The notes beneath the pieces were generated by a model. That model did not search any database. It worked only from the letters and a program-made list of their open reading frames with translations, and had not been told where the DNA came from. Positions 34,061 through 47,091 of a stretch of DNA of 64,000 nt are shown here, piece after piece. The DNA comes from Microbulbifer litoralis (lineage in GTDB: Bacteria > Pseudomonadota > Gammaproteobacteria > Pseudomonadales > Cellvibrionaceae), in contig NZ_JALKCV010000001.1 of the NCBI RefSeq assembly GCF_023634065.1, forward strand, positions 434,001 to 498,000, in the 5' to 3' direction. The position numbers were made by a program, and so were the translations under genes. Position 1 is the first letter of the stretch; every line of letters begins with the position of its first letter.

Positions 34061-37048
34061 TTAGAAATCCATACCCAGGGACAGCTGCACGCGGCGCGGC
34101 TTGTAGAAACTACGCGCCTCACCGTACTCCACGGAATCGATATAGGGGTCGATATTGTAGCCTGTCTGGCGATCGAACAGGTTGAACACATCGGCGCGGA
34201 AGCGCAGGGTGTAATCGCCGGAGATATCGAAGTTCTGGGTGTAGTTCAGGTCCATCTGCCAGTGGCTCGAGGAGCGGCGGCTGCCGGCCTTTTCGGCGTA
34301 GCGGTTGGTGCTGTCATCAGTGTAACCGTAGATAGAACCATCCCAGGTCTCCCAGGGCTCGCCGGACTGGTACACCAGGTAGGCGCCGACGTTGGCATTC
34401 CAGTCCAGGGTGTACTGACCGAACAGTTTCAGCAGGTGCGGTTTGTCACCACGCAGCGTGCCATCCTTGTTGTCCCAGACCTGGCGGCCGATACCATCGC
34501 CCAGGTAAGAGGAGCCGATAAAGGTATTGGCATCGTTGGCGGATGTGGTGTTGTCCTGGTCGAAGTTGCCGGTGTAGTCGCTGTAGGTGTAGGACGCATT
34601 GAGGTAGGTGCGGTCGCCGGTCCAGGACGCCTGCACACTGAACTCCAGGTACTCGGTGTAGGCATCGTCCAGCTCGGCGATTACGTAGCTAGAGCCGCTG
34701 CCGATCTGCTCCCTCTGGGCCTCCAGATCGTCAATATAGAGCCCCTTGTCCGCAATATGCTCCGGCACACAGAGCGCGCCCTCCGGACCGTAACAGCCGT
34801 ACTGGCGCGAACCATTCCAAGTATCTTCCCAGAAATGGGAACCCTCACGATAGCGGATATGCGAGCGCAAGCTGATACCGTTCTCGAATTCCTTGGTGGT
34901 ACCGATCGTCAGCTCATCCACGCGACGGGGGTCCAGGTCATCCGCGAACAATTTGCCGGAGGAGCCGGCGCGGGGCGAGGAGCTGATGTAATCGCCGTTT
35001 TCATCGAAAAAGACCTCGATGGTGGCAGCGCTGTTGCGATCCCAGGAAGCGGCGCGGGCCAGCGACGAGGCCGAGGGATTGTACTGGGCAAAGCTGGCAA
35101 ACACCGTGTCGACACCGTTGTAGGCCCATGAAACACCGACGCGCGGTTGAATCATATCTTCCCAGTCTACCTGGTACATCTCGTATTTGTGGCCCGGATC
35201 AGCCACATAGCCGGACAGGGTGCTGCCATCCTCCCTCAGGCCCTGGCCATAAAGAGTGTCCTGGCTGATCAGGAAGCCCACATCGAAGATAAAGTCTCCC
35301 CAGGCGATGGAGTCGTTGATCTCGAAATTATGGGTCTCAGTGGAAGATTTAATCGCCGGAACCGTGGTGCCATCCGAGGTGACAAAGCTCATCTGTTGGG
35401 TACGAGCGCGGAACCAGGCATCGTTCGGTACATCTTTGTTTTCGGGCCCATCAACGACGCTGATCACCCCCCAACCATTGGAGAGACGCGCCAGTTCCTC
35501 ACGGCCCTCTGACCACTGGTAACCCACGTGTAGCTCATGGGAGGTGGCTCCCCACTCAAAATTGTGGTCCAGTGCCAGCTCGAAGCTCTCGCGGTAGAAA
35601 TTCTGGATATTGTACTGGGAGTAAGCGCCGATACCGCCGCCGCCTACACGGTTGCCATTCGCATCCAGATAACCGTACTGATCGACAAATTGCTGTGCAA
35701 AATCATTGTATGCGTCAGTATTTTCCGGCCCCACATTGGGTACGCTGAAGTAACCGATCTGCTCCAGGTTGGCGAGATCCAGGGAATCGCCGATCACCGG
35801 CTGGAAGCCCAGTTCGGTATCCGGCACACCGGCTGTCTCCAGCGAGTAGTCACTGTACTGGAAGCTGATAGTGGTGTCGTCATTGATAATCCAGGAACCG
35901 TCCACAGTCAGGATATCCTGGCCTGCTTCCGACCCGGTAGAGACAGAATCCGCCTCGAACTCGTCAATGGAATCGCCTTCGTTCGTACGGTCGGAAGTGC
36001 GGTAGGCGGCGTTCAGCAGCACACTGTCGATCGGCGCATAGGTCAGCTTGCCGTAGTACTCGTCGCGCTCACTCTTGTAATCCTTGGTCGAACCATAGGC
36101 GGTTTCCTTGCTTTCACCATCTTCGCGAGGGCCGAAATAGGAACCGTAGAAGAACAGCTGATCCTCGATCAACGGTCCGCCCACATTGGCCGTCATCCAT
36201 TCCTTGGTGATATCCGATTGGATGCCCTCATCAGGCGACTCACTCAAACCGGCCGGCTGCACCCGGTATTCCACACTGCCCGTGAATTCATTGGTACCGG
36301 ACTTGCTGATGGTATTCACGGTAACACCACCGGCACGGTTGAAGCCGATGGCCCGCGCGCCGCCGCGCTCGACCGAGAACTGCTCCACATCCTGGGTAGA
36401 GGGCTCGGAAGACAGGGTACCAAACATCGGCAGGGTGACATTGACGCCGTCAAACTTGTACACATTGTCCTGGCCGCTGCCGCCGGCATTGGCGCCGCGT
36501 ATGGCGTTCTGGCTGTACTGGACACCGGGGGCCAGCTTCATCAGGTCGCGGTAGTCCTGTCCCACCGGCAGGGCGTCGAGCACGTCCGCACCGATAGCGT
36601 CGGACAGGGAAGAGTTGCCACCGGCGGTAATCACTTCACCGGTCACCACCAGCTCTTCCATACCCTCGGCAACCTGCGGCGACAGGCTTATGTCCACCAT
36701 GGTCATCTGGTCCAGCAGCACCTCGGTCCTGATGGTGCGGGACGTGCCGTCCTCGGCGGTGAAGGTCAGGGTGTAGATGCCCGGAATCAGCATCGGCAGC
36801 TTGAACTCGCCCTCGTCGTCCGTGGTGGCGGTACGGGGGCGGGGCATGACATTACTGGTGGCGGTCACCGTAACGCCGGGAGCATCGACGCCGGCGTCGA
36901 GGGATACCTGCCCCTCGATGGTCCCTACCTGCTGCGCCATGGCGGTCACAGAAAAGAGTGTGCCCGCCGCCAGGAAAGCGGCGCGACTCAAGATCGAGGA
37001 ACTGCTGGTCCTTTCCATTGAGTGACTGAGCTTATTTTTTTGGAACAT
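34061..37048 (-). CDS. Oar-like TonB-dependent receptor with N-terminal carboxypeptidase-regulatory domain
   Basis: Outer-membrane protein of 995 residues. After a Sec signal (FLAAGTLFSVTAMAQQ) comes a CarbopepD_reg-like beta-sandwich (VGTIEGQVSLDAGVDAPGVTVTAT to about residue 125). A plug domain (EELVVTGEVITAG, ALPVGQDYRDLMKLAPGVQYS, NVYKFDGVNVTLP) and a long barrel ending RRVQLSLGMDF follow. This is the Oar/OmpA-related receptor type of myxobacteria and marine gammaproteobacteria, whose cargo may be peptides, proteins or glycans. ATG 37048 has GGGAGAC upstream. A perfect candidate MurR operator (37254-37266) stands about 210 bases before the start, so it may belong to the murein regulon. 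Confidence 0.9.
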   Translation of the reverse strand: MFQKNKLSHSMERTSSSSILSRAAFLAAGTLFSVTAMAQQVGTIEGQVSLDAGVDAPGVTVTATSNVMPRPRTATTDDEGEFKLPMLIPGIYTLTFTAEDGTSRTIRTEVLLDQMTMVDISLSPQVAEGMEELVVTGEVITAGGNSSLSDAIGADVLDALPVGQDYRDLMKLAPGVQYSQNAIRGANAGGSGQDNVYKFDGVNVTLPMFGTLSSEPSTQDVEQFSVERGGARAIGFNRAGGVTVNTISKSGTNEFTGSVEYRVQPAGLSESPDEGIQSDITKEWMTANVGGPLIEDQLFFYGSYFGPREDGESKETAYGSTKDYKSERDEYYGKLTYAPIDSVLLNAAYRTSDRTNEGDSIDEFEADSVSTGSEAGQDILTVDGSWIINDDTTISFQYSDYSLETAGVPDTELGFQPVIGDSLDLANLEQIGYFSVPNVGPENTDAYNDFAQQFVDQYGYLDANGNRVGGGGIGAYSQYNIQNFYRESFELALDHNFEWGATSHELHVGYQWSEGREELARLSNGWGVISVVDGPENKDVPNDAWFRARTQQMSFVTSDGTTVPAIKSSTETHNFEINDSIAWGDFIFDVGFLISQDTLYGQGLREDGSTLSGYVADPGHKYEMYQVDWEDMIQPRVGVSWAYNGVDTVFASFAQYNPSASSLARAASWDRNSAATIEVFFDENGDYISSSPRAGSSGKLFADDLDPRRVDELTIGTTKEFENGISLRSHIRYREGSHFWEDTWNGSRQYGCYGPEGALCVPEHIADKGLYIDDLEAQREQIGSGSSYVIAELDDAYTEYLEFSVQASWTGDRTYLNASYTYSDYTGNFDQDNTTSANDANTFIGSSYLGDGIGRQVWDNKDGTLRGDKPHLLKLFGQYTLDWNANVGAYLVYQSGEPWETWDGSIYGYTDDSTNRYAEKAGSRRSSSHWQMDLNYTQNFDISGDYTLRFRADVFNLFDRQTGYNIDPYIDSVEYGEARSFYKPRRVQLSLGMDF

Positions 37049-37695
37049 GAGAAAGTCTCCCGGACAGTGCTTTGTATTTATCCTGTGGGCTGATACCTCT
37101 TGCCCCTGAATTCTCAACCCAGCTATTGCGTTTGGCGCGATTCACTTGCACTCTTTTGGAGCTCTGCCGTTGATCCCGACCCGAACCCCGCATTTCGCTC
37201 TCAGGCCCAGAGCGGCAAATGAAATACTTTATAAACTGGAATATTTTTCTAAGGAATATCTTATTCCTCGAAAGCATTGTGCGAAAAAAATTCCTGCTCG
37301 GCGAGACTTAGTTCATAAAAATTTCAAAAAAATATTCACAAAATGAAGAAAAGTCAGGTTAAAAAGATCAAAAAATAGGCAAATGAATAATTTGGGGTTG
37401 GAATTTATAAAAAACAGACAGGCTTTTGGGGACAGTCACGTACGGATGTATCACCCGTTTTCAGCACTTCAGGAATAATTCCAGGGGGCGATTCCGGCCT
37501 GAAAGGATAAAAATCATACAAAGAGGATAAAAATAAGGCGGTCTTTACTGGTGCATATCCAGCCGAACCGGCCCCATGTGCGCATCAGAATGGGGCCTGC
37601 AAAATGGCAGAGCCTGCGGCCCATGGCAACCACCAATATACCGGAGCGGCCACTGCGGGAACCGCCCCATCCCTACCCCATTGTCGAGCGGACAT
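37049..37695. other. Long AT-rich intergenic region upstream of the Oar-like receptor
   Basis: About 650 bases with no convincing gene; short open frames have no ribosome site or family feature. Bases 37215-37420 are strongly AT-rich, include the operator candidate at 37254, a nearby half-site GAATATTTTTC at 37239, and the direct repeat GGATAAAAAT(C/A)A at about 37504 and 37523. It most likely holds the receptor promoter and a long leader; an untranslated RNA cannot be excluded. Confidence 0.5.
37254..37266. promoter_or_regulatory. Candidate MurR operator, perfect GAATA-N3-TATTC
   Basis: GAATATCTTATTC upstream of the Oar-like TonB receptor, in an AT-rich tract. Confidence 0.55.
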
Positions 37696-37723
37696 AAAAA
37701 ACCCGGCAGAAGCCGGGTTTTTT
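37696..37723. terminator. Bidirectional rho-independent terminator after pnp
   Basis: Eight-base stem AACCCGGC / GCCGGGTT with an A-tract on one side and six T on the other, so it works on either strand. It ends the rimP–pnp operon 34 bases past the pnp stop. Confidence 0.88.
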
Positions 37724-37756
37724 GCAGAAGGCGTAGAGAATATCTCTCCCCCCTTC

Positions 37757-39883
37757 TTACTCCTCGCCGGAAGAGGCCTGGTCGGCGCCTTCTTTCTCGG
37801 CCTGTTCCGCCTTCGCTTCCTTGATGGAGAGCTTGATGCGGCCGCGCTGGTCGACGTCCAATACCTTGACGAACACCTTCTGGCCTTCGCTCAGGTAGTC
37901 GGTCACCGCGTTGACGCGCTCTTCGGCGATCTGGGAGATATGCACCAGGCCGTCTTTGCCCGGCAGGAAGTTCACGAATGCGCCGAAGTCGACGATACGG
38001 ACCACGGTGCCTTCGTAGATGGCGCCGATCTCCGCTTCCGCAGTGATTTCCTCGATGCGGGTAACCGCCGCTTCCAGGCTCTCGCCGTCTTCACCGAACA
38101 CCTTGATGGTGCCGTCGTCCTCGATATCGATGGAGGCACCGGTCTCTTCGGTGATGGAACGGATGGTGGCGCCACCCTTGCCGATCACGTCGCGGATCTT
38201 GTCCGGGTGGATCTTCAGGGTGGAGTAGCGCGGGGCATTCTCGTTCACGGTGGAGCGGGACTCGCCGATGACCTTGTTCATTTCCGCGAGAATGTGCAGG
38301 CGCGCCTGCAGGGCCTGCTCCAGGGCAGTCTCCATGATCTCTTCGGTAATGCCCTCGATCTTGATGTCCATCTGCAGCGCGGTCACGCCGCTGGCGGTAC
38401 CGGCAACCTTGAAGTCCATATCGCCGAGGTGGTCCTCGTCGCCGAGGATATCGGTCAGGACCGCGTAACCGTTGTCTTCCTTCACCAGGCCCATGGCGAT
38501 ACCGGCCACCGGTGCCTTCAGCGGCACGCCGGCGTCCATCAGCGCGAGGCTGGAACCACACACGGAGGCCATGGAGCTGGAGCCGTTGGACTCGGTGATC
38601 TCAGAGACCACGCGCACGGTGTAGGGGAAGTCGTCCGGGTTCGGCAACACGGCGGCGATACCGCGGCGCGCCAGGCGGCCGTGGCCGATTTCGCGGCGGC
38701 CGGTGGCACCGACACGACCCGCTTCACCTACTGAATAGGGCGGGAAGTTGTAGTGCAGCATGAAGTAGTCTTTGCGCTCGCCTTCCAGCGCGTCGATGAT
38801 CTGCGCATCGCGGGTCGCACCGAGGGTGGCCACGACCAGGGCCTGGGTCTCGCCGCGGGTAAACAGCGCGGAACCGTGGCCTTTCGGCAGTACGCCGACT
38901 TCGGTTGCAATCGGGCGCACGGTCTTGGTGTCGCGGCCGTCGATACGGGGCTCGCCGCGTACCACGGAGCCGCGCACGGTTTTCTTCTCCAGCTTGCCGA
39001 AGTAGCTCTTGACGGTGCCTTCGTCCAGCTCTTCGGTCGCCAGCGCCTCGATGGCCTCGTTGCGCAATTCGCCCAGGCGCGCAGTGCGCTGCTGCTTGTC
39101 GGTGATCTTGTAGGCCTCAGCCACTTTCTCACCGAACTGGCTCTCCAGCGCGGATTGCAGGTTTTCGTTGACCGCTTCGGGCTGCCAGTCCCAGGTCGGC
39201 TTGCCGGCCTCGGCTTTCAGTTCTTCGCAGACCTTGACCACGGCCTGCATTTCCTGGTGCGCGAACAGTACCGCGCCCAGCATGATGTCTTCCGGCAGCT
39301 CCTTGGCCTCGGACTCCACCATCAGCACGGCGTCCTTGGTGCCCGCTACGACCATGTCCAGCTCCGAGGTTTTCAGCGCGCTGTAGGTCGGGTTGAGCAG
39401 GTAGCCCTCTTCCTGGCTGTAACCCACGCGCGCGGCACCGATGGGGCCGCCGAACGGGATGCCGGAGACGGACAGGGCGGCGGAGGTGCCGATCATGCCG
39501 GCGATATCCGGATCCACGTCTTTCTCGGCCGACAGCACGGTGATCATCACCTGGACTTCGTTCATGAAGCCGTTCGGGAACAGCGGGCGAATCGGGCGAT
39601 CGATCAGGCGGGAGGTGAGGGTCTCTTTCTCGGACGGGCGGCCTTCGCGCTTGAAGAAGCCACCGGGAATCTTGCCGGCCGCGTAGGCCTTTTCCTGGTA
39701 GTGTACGGACAGCGGGAAGAAGGCCTGGTCGGGCTTGGCTTCCTTGGCGCCTACAACGGTACACAGCACTACGGTCTCACCCATGGTGACCAGCGCCGCA
39801 CCGGTGGCCTGGCGCGCAACGCGGCCGGTCTCGATGGTGACTTGCTGATTGCCGTACTGGAAGGTTTTGCTTACTGGATTCAC
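37757..39883 (-). CDS. pnp: Polyribonucleotide nucleotidyltransferase (PNPase)
   Basis: Phosphorolytic 3'-5' exoribonuclease and degradosome partner, 708 residues. Two RNase PH domains are present (residues about 10-145 with [20 protein letters not shown], and about 320-460 with [14 protein letters not shown] and [19 protein letters not shown]). An all-alpha linker separates them. The C-terminal KH domain has [20 protein letters not shown] and the S1 domain [20 protein letters not shown], ending in an acidic tail. It follows rpsO, separated by a terminator hairpin, the usual gammaproteobacterial arrangement. Confidence 0.98.
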   Translation of the reverse strand: MNPVSKTFQYGNQQVTIETGRVARQATGAALVTMGETVVLCTVVGAKEAKPDQAFFPLSVHYQEKAYAAGKIPGGFFKREGRPSEKETLTSRLIDRPIRPLFPNGFMNEVQVMITVLSAEKDVDPDIAGMIGTSAALSVSGIPFGGPIGAARVGYSQEEGYLLNPTYSALKTSELDMVVAGTKDAVLMVESEAKELPEDIMLGAVLFAHQEMQAVVKVCEELKAEAGKPTWDWQPEAVNENLQSALESQFGEKVAEAYKITDKQQRTARLGELRNEAIEALATEELDEGTVKSYFGKLEKKTVRGSVVRGEPRIDGRDTKTVRPIATEVGVLPKGHGSALFTRGETQALVVATLGATRDAQIIDALEGERKDYFMLHYNFPPYSVGEAGRVGATGRREIGHGRLARRGIAAVLPNPDDFPYTVRVVSEITESNGSSSMASVCGSSLALMDAGVPLKAPVAGIAMGLVKEDNGYAVLTDILGDEDHLGDMDFKVAGTASGVTALQMDIKIEGITEEIMETALEQALQARLHILAEMNKVIGESRSTVNENAPRYSTLKIHPDKIRDVIGKGGATIRSITEETGASIDIEDDGTIKVFGEDGESLEAAVTRIEEITAEAEIGAIYEGTVVRIVDFGAFVNFLPGKDGLVHISQIAEERVNAVTDYLSEGQKVFVKVLDVDQRGRIKLSIKEAKAEQAEKEGADQASSGEE

Positions 39884-39941
39884 GTTTTTTTCCTATTTCC
39901 TTACGGTTGCTGGCCCATTCCAGCAACCCCTACAGTTTTCG

Positions 39942-39982
39942 CCCTGTGGGAGCCTTCCCGGGGGAGCCGCTCCTACAAGGGC
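39942..39982. repeat. Short palindromic (REP-like) hairpin between rpsO and pnp
   Basis: CCCTGTGGGAGC and GCTCCTACAAGGG form an imperfect stem about 60 bases upstream of pnp. It resembles dispersed GTGGGAGC-type palindromes of pseudomonads. It could be an RNase III-type processing hairpin in the pnp leader. Confidence 0.5.
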
Positions 39983-40012
39983 GAATATAGCGGGCCTCGC
40001 GGCACGCTACAT

Positions 40013-40041
40013 AAAAGAATGCCCGCCGGAGGCGGGCATTC
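40013..40041 (-). terminator. Rho-independent terminator/attenuator after rpsO
   Basis: On the minus strand the ten-base stem AATGCCCGCC / GGCGGGCATT, three-base loop, is followed by CTTTTAT. It starts eight bases past the rpsO stop and would reduce read-through into pnp. Confidence 0.85.
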
Positions 40042-40048
40042 CAGGGTC

Positions 40049-40318
40049 TTAGCGACGCAGGCCGAGTTTTGCGATCAGCTGTGCGTAGCGGTTCAGATCC
40101 TTCTTCTTCAGGTAGTCCAGCAGCTTGCGGCGCTGGTTTACCATGCGGATCAGGCCACGGCGTGAGTGGTGATCCTGCTTGTGCTCAGAGAAGTGGCTCT
40201 GCAGCTTGTTGATGTTCGCGGTCAGCAGGGCTACCTGGACTTCCGGGGAACCGGTGTCGCCTTCAGCCTGGCCGTGCTCTTTCAGGATGGTTTCTTTTTC
40301 AGATGCAGTCAGTGCCAT
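40049..40318 (-). CDS. rpsO: 30S ribosomal protein S15
   Basis: S15 binds 16S rRNA early in small-subunit assembly and can repress its own mRNA. The 89-residue length is exact for the family, and [40 protein letters not shown] and [20 protein letters not shown] are textbook S15 blocks. It normally follows truB closely; here a 160-bp mobile palindrome separates them, so it must rely on read-through or a promoter in the 80 bases upstream. Confidence 0.98.
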   Translation of the reverse strand: MALTASEKETILKEHGQAEGDTGSPEVQVALLTANINKLQSHFSEHKQDHHSRRGLIRMVNQRRKLLDYLKKKDLNRYAQLIAKLGLRR

Positions 40319-40400
40319 AACGAATTACCTCGTCGTAATATGCTTTGAAGATTCGGCTGGCCCGTGCATATTTACAGACCAGCTAGTCGATGTTGCAGCT

Positions 40401-40560
40401 AGTGGGCCGCTCGCAAAGTCAGGTAACAGTTCGCTTCGCCAAATCGTCCAGCTCTGCGTTGAGAAAGCTTGAAATAACGCTGCTATTCCAGCGCTTTCTC
40501 GCCTTGACCTGAACGATTTGGCTGTGCTCCTTTGTCACCGAACTTTACAAGCGGCCCACT
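40401..40560. mobile_element. 160-bp MITE-like palindromic element, copy 2, abutting the truB stop
   Basis: Nearly identical in reverse orientation to 9537-9696. Both ends are flanked to give CTAG. The terminal CTA supplies or overlaps the TAG stop codon of truB (40559-40561). Within the truB–rpsO message it would fold as one long hairpin. Confidence 0.88.
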
Positions 40561-41515
40561 AGTCGCCGCTTACCAGACGCCGGGGGGCAACCCGGCCGTC
40601 GTCAGTAATCTCTCCTACGCCCAGAAAATCGCCACTTTCCAGGAAGAGGCGCACCATATCACCTTCTTTGCCGATACGGTAGACCTGCAGATCCATTACC
40701 GGCTGCCCCTGACGCAGATAGTAACCGGAGTCGTCCGGCAGGGTCAGGGCAGGCAGATCGGCGGCGGGAGAATCAACCGGAAACAGGTGATGATCCAGCG
40801 TTTCCGCCCGGCCCTCACCGCGCTCCTCGGTCAGCTCGTCCAGCGTCACAGCGTCCGCCTCGTCGAAGGGACCGGCAGCGTTGCGGTGCAGTTGATCCAC
40901 ATAGGCGCCGACGCCCAATTCGCGCCCCAGGTCCTCGGCCAGGCTGCGCACATAGGTGCCTTTGGAGCAGTGGATCTCCACTTCCGCGCGCGGCAGCCCA
41001 TCGGGCGTGTCAGTGCCCGGGGTGAAGCGCAGCAGTTCGTACTCGAAGATCTCCACCTCGCGCGCCTCGCGCTCCACTTCCAGCCCCTGGCGCGCCAGTT
41101 TGTACAGCGGCTGGCCCTGGTGCTTCAGTGCCGAGAACATGGAGGGCACCTGTTTGATTCGGCCGCGGAACGGCGCCATCGCCGCCAGTAGATCCCCCTC
41201 CGTCAGGCCGGAGGCGTCGGCGGTGGCGATGACTTCACCATCGGCGTCGCCGCTTTCGGTCGCCATGCCGAAACAGAAGGTGCTGCGATAGCGCTTGTCC
41301 GCGTCCAGCAGGTATTGGGAAAACTTGGTCGCCTCGCCGAAGCAGACCGGCAGTACGCCGGTGGCGAGCGGGTCCAGCGCGCCGGTGTGGCCGGCGCGGT
41401 TGGCGAAAAACAGGCGTTTGGCTTTCTGCAAGGCGTCGTTGGCGGTGATTCCGGCGGGCTTGTTCAACAACAGCACACCATTGACCTTGCGGCCCCATTT
41501 TGGTCTGCGGCCCAT
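40559..41515 (-). CDS. truB: tRNA pseudouridine(55) synthase TruB
   Basis: Makes pseudouridine 55 in the T-loop of tRNAs. 318 residues; NGVLLLNKPAGITANDALQ opens the catalytic domain, RAGHTGALDPLATGVLPVCFG carries the catalytic aspartate, YRSTFCFGMATESGDADGEV and CSKGTYVRSLAEDLG follow, and a C-terminal PUA-like region ends the protein. It begins three bases after rbfA. The stop codon lies in the end of a mobile palindrome, so the last residues may have been altered by the insertion. Confidence 0.97.
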   Translation of the reverse strand: MGRRPKWGRKVNGVLLLNKPAGITANDALQKAKRLFFANRAGHTGALDPLATGVLPVCFGEATKFSQYLLDADKRYRSTFCFGMATESGDADGEVIATADASGLTEGDLLAAMAPFRGRIKQVPSMFSALKHQGQPLYKLARQGLEVEREAREVEIFEYELLRFTPGTDTPDGLPRAEVEIHCSKGTYVRSLAEDLGRELGVGAYVDQLHRNAAGPFDEADAVTLDELTEERGEGRAETLDHHLFPVDSPAADLPALTLPDDSGYYLRQGQPVMDLQVYRIGKEGDMVRLFLESGDFLGVGEITDDGRVAPRRLVSGD

Positions 41516-41518
41516 GGA

Positions 41519-41911
41519 TCACTCTTCTTCGGAATCGTCGTCGCGGTGTTGGCGATCTTCCTTTACCGCCCTGTCGATCAGTGCAGACAGCTGCTGGCCG
41601 CGCACCGACGTCTCGTCGTAGCGGAACTGCAGGCGCGGAATGGTACGCATCTGGATGGCGCGAGCCAGCTGGCTGCGCAGGAAACCCGCAGCCTTGTTGA
41701 GTGCGTCCATGGAGGCCTTGATCGCAGCCGGGTCGTCCTCGCCCACCAGGGTCACGAAGACCTTGGCGACAGACAGATCGCGGCTGACCTCCACGTCGTT
41801 GACATTGACCATGCCCACGCGCGGATCGCGGACTTCCCGCTGGATCAGTTGAGATAGTTCGCGGCGCATGGCGTCGGCGACGCGATCGGCGCGGTGGAAT
41901 TCTCTTGCCAT
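41519..41911 (-). CDS. rbfA: Ribosome-binding factor A
   Basis: Late 30S assembly and cold-shock factor, 130 residues with the KH-like fold. RADRVADAMRRELSQLIQREVRDPRVGMVNVNDVEVSRDLSVAKVF-type N-terminal half and RTIPRLQFRYDETS are characteristic. The C-terminal tail is acidic (EDRQHRDDDSEEE). It is separated from infB by 158 bases that hold a REP palindrome. Confidence 0.97.
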   Translation of the reverse strand: MAREFHRADRVADAMRRELSQLIQREVRDPRVGMVNVNDVEVSRDLSVAKVFVTLVGEDDPAAIKASMDALNKAAGFLRSQLARAIQMRTIPRLQFRYDETSVRGQQLSALIDRAVKEDRQHRDDDSEEE

Positions 41912-41938
41912 TGGTTACCTATATCGAATGGCTTGGCT

Positions 41939-42022
41939 GATGGGCACGTCGCTGCGCTCCTTTACCCATCCTGCAGCAGACTCGGAAGCCGCAGGATGGG
42001 CAAAGCGCAGCGTGCCCATCAT
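41939..42022. repeat. REP palindrome (RAYT-associated), copy in infB–rbfA gap
   Basis: Inverted arms GATGGGCACGTCGCTGCGCT and its partner AGCGCAGCGTGCCCATC, joined by a 16-base spacer. The same family occurs at 52691, 53324, 53620 and 58856, around a RAYT transposase. Confidence 0.85.
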
Positions 42023-42069
42023 AGGCCCCGGCCTAACCCCTCTCCCGGAGGGAGAGGAGGGACCAGACA

Positions 42070-44856
<2,787 letters not shown>

Positions 44857-44951
44857 TCTCTCTCCTGTAAGTCACTTGGTCGGAGGTTATTTATTGCATC
44901 TGCACACCATTTTCATGTGCGATTTTTTCATGTGCGCGATTACGCACGGGC

Positions 44952-46454
44952 TTACGCCTGTTCGTCGCTGTCGTCGGCAAACCAGGGTTCGCGCGCTTTC
45001 ATGATCAGTCCGGCGGCGCGCTCCTGGTCCATACCCTCGATGTCCAGCAGGTCGTCCACCGCCTGTTCGGCGAGGTCTTCCATGGTCGCAATACCGCGAC
45101 TGGCCAGCAAGTACGCCAGGTGGCGATCCATTCCTTCCATGTTGAGCAGGTCTTCCTGCGGCTCGGACGCATCGAGCTGTTCCTCGGAGGCCAGCGCCTG
45201 GGTCAGCAGGGCGTCCTTGGCACGGGCGCGCAGCTCCTCGGCGATTTCCTCGTCGAAACCTTCGATTGTCAGCATTTCCTCGATCGGCACATAGGCCACT
45301 TCCTCGAGCGTGGTAAAACCTTCTTCCACCAGCACGCCGGCGACGTCCTCGTCGATGTCCAGGCGCGCCATGAAGGTTTCCATGATACTGCCGGATTCGG
45401 CTTCCTGCTTCGCCTGCCACTCATCAATGCTCATTACATTGATCTGCCACTGGGTCAGCTCGGAGGCCAGGCGTACATTCTGGCCGCTGCGGCCGATGGC
45501 CATGGCCAGGTTTTCCTCGGCCACCGCCACATCCATGGAGCCGGCGTCTTCGTCCACGACGATGGATTCGATTTCGGCCGGCGCCATGGCATTGATGACA
45601 AACTGAGCCGGGTTCTCGTCCCACAGCACGATATCCACGCGCTCGCCGGACAGTTCGTTGGAAACCGCCTGTACACGCGCACCGCGCATGCCCACACAGG
45701 CTCCGACCGGGTCGATGCGACCGTCGTTGGTATTCACGGCAATCTTGGCGCGCAGGCCGGGGTCGCGCGCGGCGCCCTTGATTTCGATCACCTCTTCGGC
45801 GATTTCCGGCACCTCGATGCGGAACAGCTCGATGATCATTTCCGGGCAGGAGCGGCTCAGCTTCAGCTGCGGGCCGCGGGCCTCCGGCTCGATCTCAAGC
45901 AGGATGGCGCGCACGCGGTCGCCCAGGCGGAAAATCTCGCGGCCCACCAGTTGGTCGCGGGGCAGGCGCGCCTCGGCGTTGTTGCCCAGATCCACGGCGA
46001 TAAAATCGCGGGTCACTTTCTTGACGGTACCGCTGACCAGCTCGCCGACACGATCGCGGTACTCCTCCACAACCTTGGCGCGCTCGGCTTCGCGCACTTT
46101 CTGCACGATCACCTGCTTGGCAGTCTGCGCGGCGATGCGGCCGAACTCGACATTTTCCACCTGTTCGCGGTAGACATCGCCGGCTTTCAGCTGCGGATCT
46201 TTCTCGTGCGCTTCCTCCAGGGTGAACTGGGTACCCAATTCGGCGAGCGTGTCGTCGTCCACGACTTCCCAGCTGCGGAAGGTCTCGTAGTCGCCGGTAC
46301 CCGGATCAATGCTCACCTCGATAGTGGAATCCTCGTCGTAGCGTTTTTTGGTGGCTGTTGCCAGAGCCGCCTCGATCGCCTGGAAAATAATTTCCCGGTC
46401 AACGCCCTTCTCGTTGGAAACCGCCTCGGCTACCAGCAAGATCTCTTTGTTCAT
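44952..46454 (-). CDS. nusA: Transcription termination/antitermination factor NusA
   Basis: RNA polymerase-binding factor of 500 residues. N-terminal domain [21 protein letters not shown]1 domain around residues 135-200 ([21 protein letters not shown]), two KH domains ([21 protein letters not shown] and [20 protein letters not shown]) and two C-terminal acidic repeats ending DDSDEQA are all present. It sits between rimP and infB in the conserved operon. Confidence 0.98.
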   Translation of the reverse strand: MNKEILLVAEAVSNEKGVDREIIFQAIEAALATATKKRYDEDSTIEVSIDPGTGDYETFRSWEVVDDDTLAELGTQFTLEEAHEKDPQLKAGDVYREQVENVEFGRIAAQTAKQVIVQKVREAERAKVVEEYRDRVGELVSGTVKKVTRDFIAVDLGNNAEARLPRDQLVGREIFRLGDRVRAILLEIEPEARGPQLKLSRSCPEMIIELFRIEVPEIAEEVIEIKGAARDPGLRAKIAVNTNDGRIDPVGACVGMRGARVQAVSNELSGERVDIVLWDENPAQFVINAMAPAEIESIVVDEDAGSMDVAVAEENLAMAIGRSGQNVRLASELTQWQINVMSIDEWQAKQEAESGSIMETFMARLDIDEDVAGVLVEEGFTTLEEVAYVPIEEMLTIEGFDEEIAEELRARAKDALLTQALASEEQLDASEPQEDLLNMEGMDRHLAYLLASRGIATMEDLAEQAVDDLLDIEGMDQERAAGLIMKAREPWFADDSDEQA

Positions 46455-46530
46455 GCAGCTGCCCCTTTAGATAAAGCTTCGCCTGCAAGCAGGCTCCTAC
46501 ATTGCTTTGCATTCGCCCGGTTGCAGGCGC

Positions 46531-46992
46531 CTACTTGAATTGGGGAATAATCTTCGCCCGCTCGATACTGTCGATCGGCAACAGGTACTCGTTTTCACTG
46601 TCGACACGCAGCACCACTTCCTCTCCCTCGACACCGGCCAACAGGCCGCGCCATTTTCGCTGGCCATCCAACGGCATACGCAGGCGCACCTCGATCTGTG
46701 CACCGACAAAACGCGCGTACTGTTCCAACGTATACAGCGGGCGATCAAGCCCCGGCGAGGAGACTTCGAGGGTGTATTTGCCACTGATCGGATCTTCGAC
46801 ATCCAACACGGCACTCGCCTGGCGACTGACCTTTTCGCAGTCATCCACGGCAATACCATCCTCGGAATCTATATAGATACGCAACAGCGCATTGTGGCCG
46901 TGGGTCTGGTATTCGACCCCCCACAACTCACAACCCAGTGACTCAACCACCGGGGCCAGCAATTTTTCCAACTGTTCGCGCTTGCTCGTCAT
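46531..46992 (-). CDS. rimP: Ribosome maturation factor RimP
   Basis: 30S maturation factor, 153 residues. [43 protein letters not shown] and [20 protein letters not shown] are the family blocks. First protein gene of the operon; a short palindrome-rich gap precedes nusA (46455-46530). Confidence 0.97.
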   Translation of the reverse strand: MTSKREQLEKLLAPVVESLGCELWGVEYQTHGHNALLRIYIDSEDGIAVDDCEKVSRQASAVLDVEDPISGKYTLEVSSPGLDRPLYTLEQYARFVGAQIEVRLRMPLDGQRKWRGLLAGVEGEEVVLRVDSENEYLLPIDSIERAKIIPQFK

Positions 46993-47091
46993 TCAGATTA
47001 CCAGTCGCCACACAAACCGGCGGGACTGCCGATTTGCACAGCCATCGGCTGCCCCGAAGGGGGTGAGGCGCCGGGAGCACCTCGTATAAAC

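Noticed and set aside
37032-37346. Small genes in the Oar-receptor leader
   Set aside because: Short, no ribosome site, unlike any known family, on both strands of regulatory AT-rich DNA.
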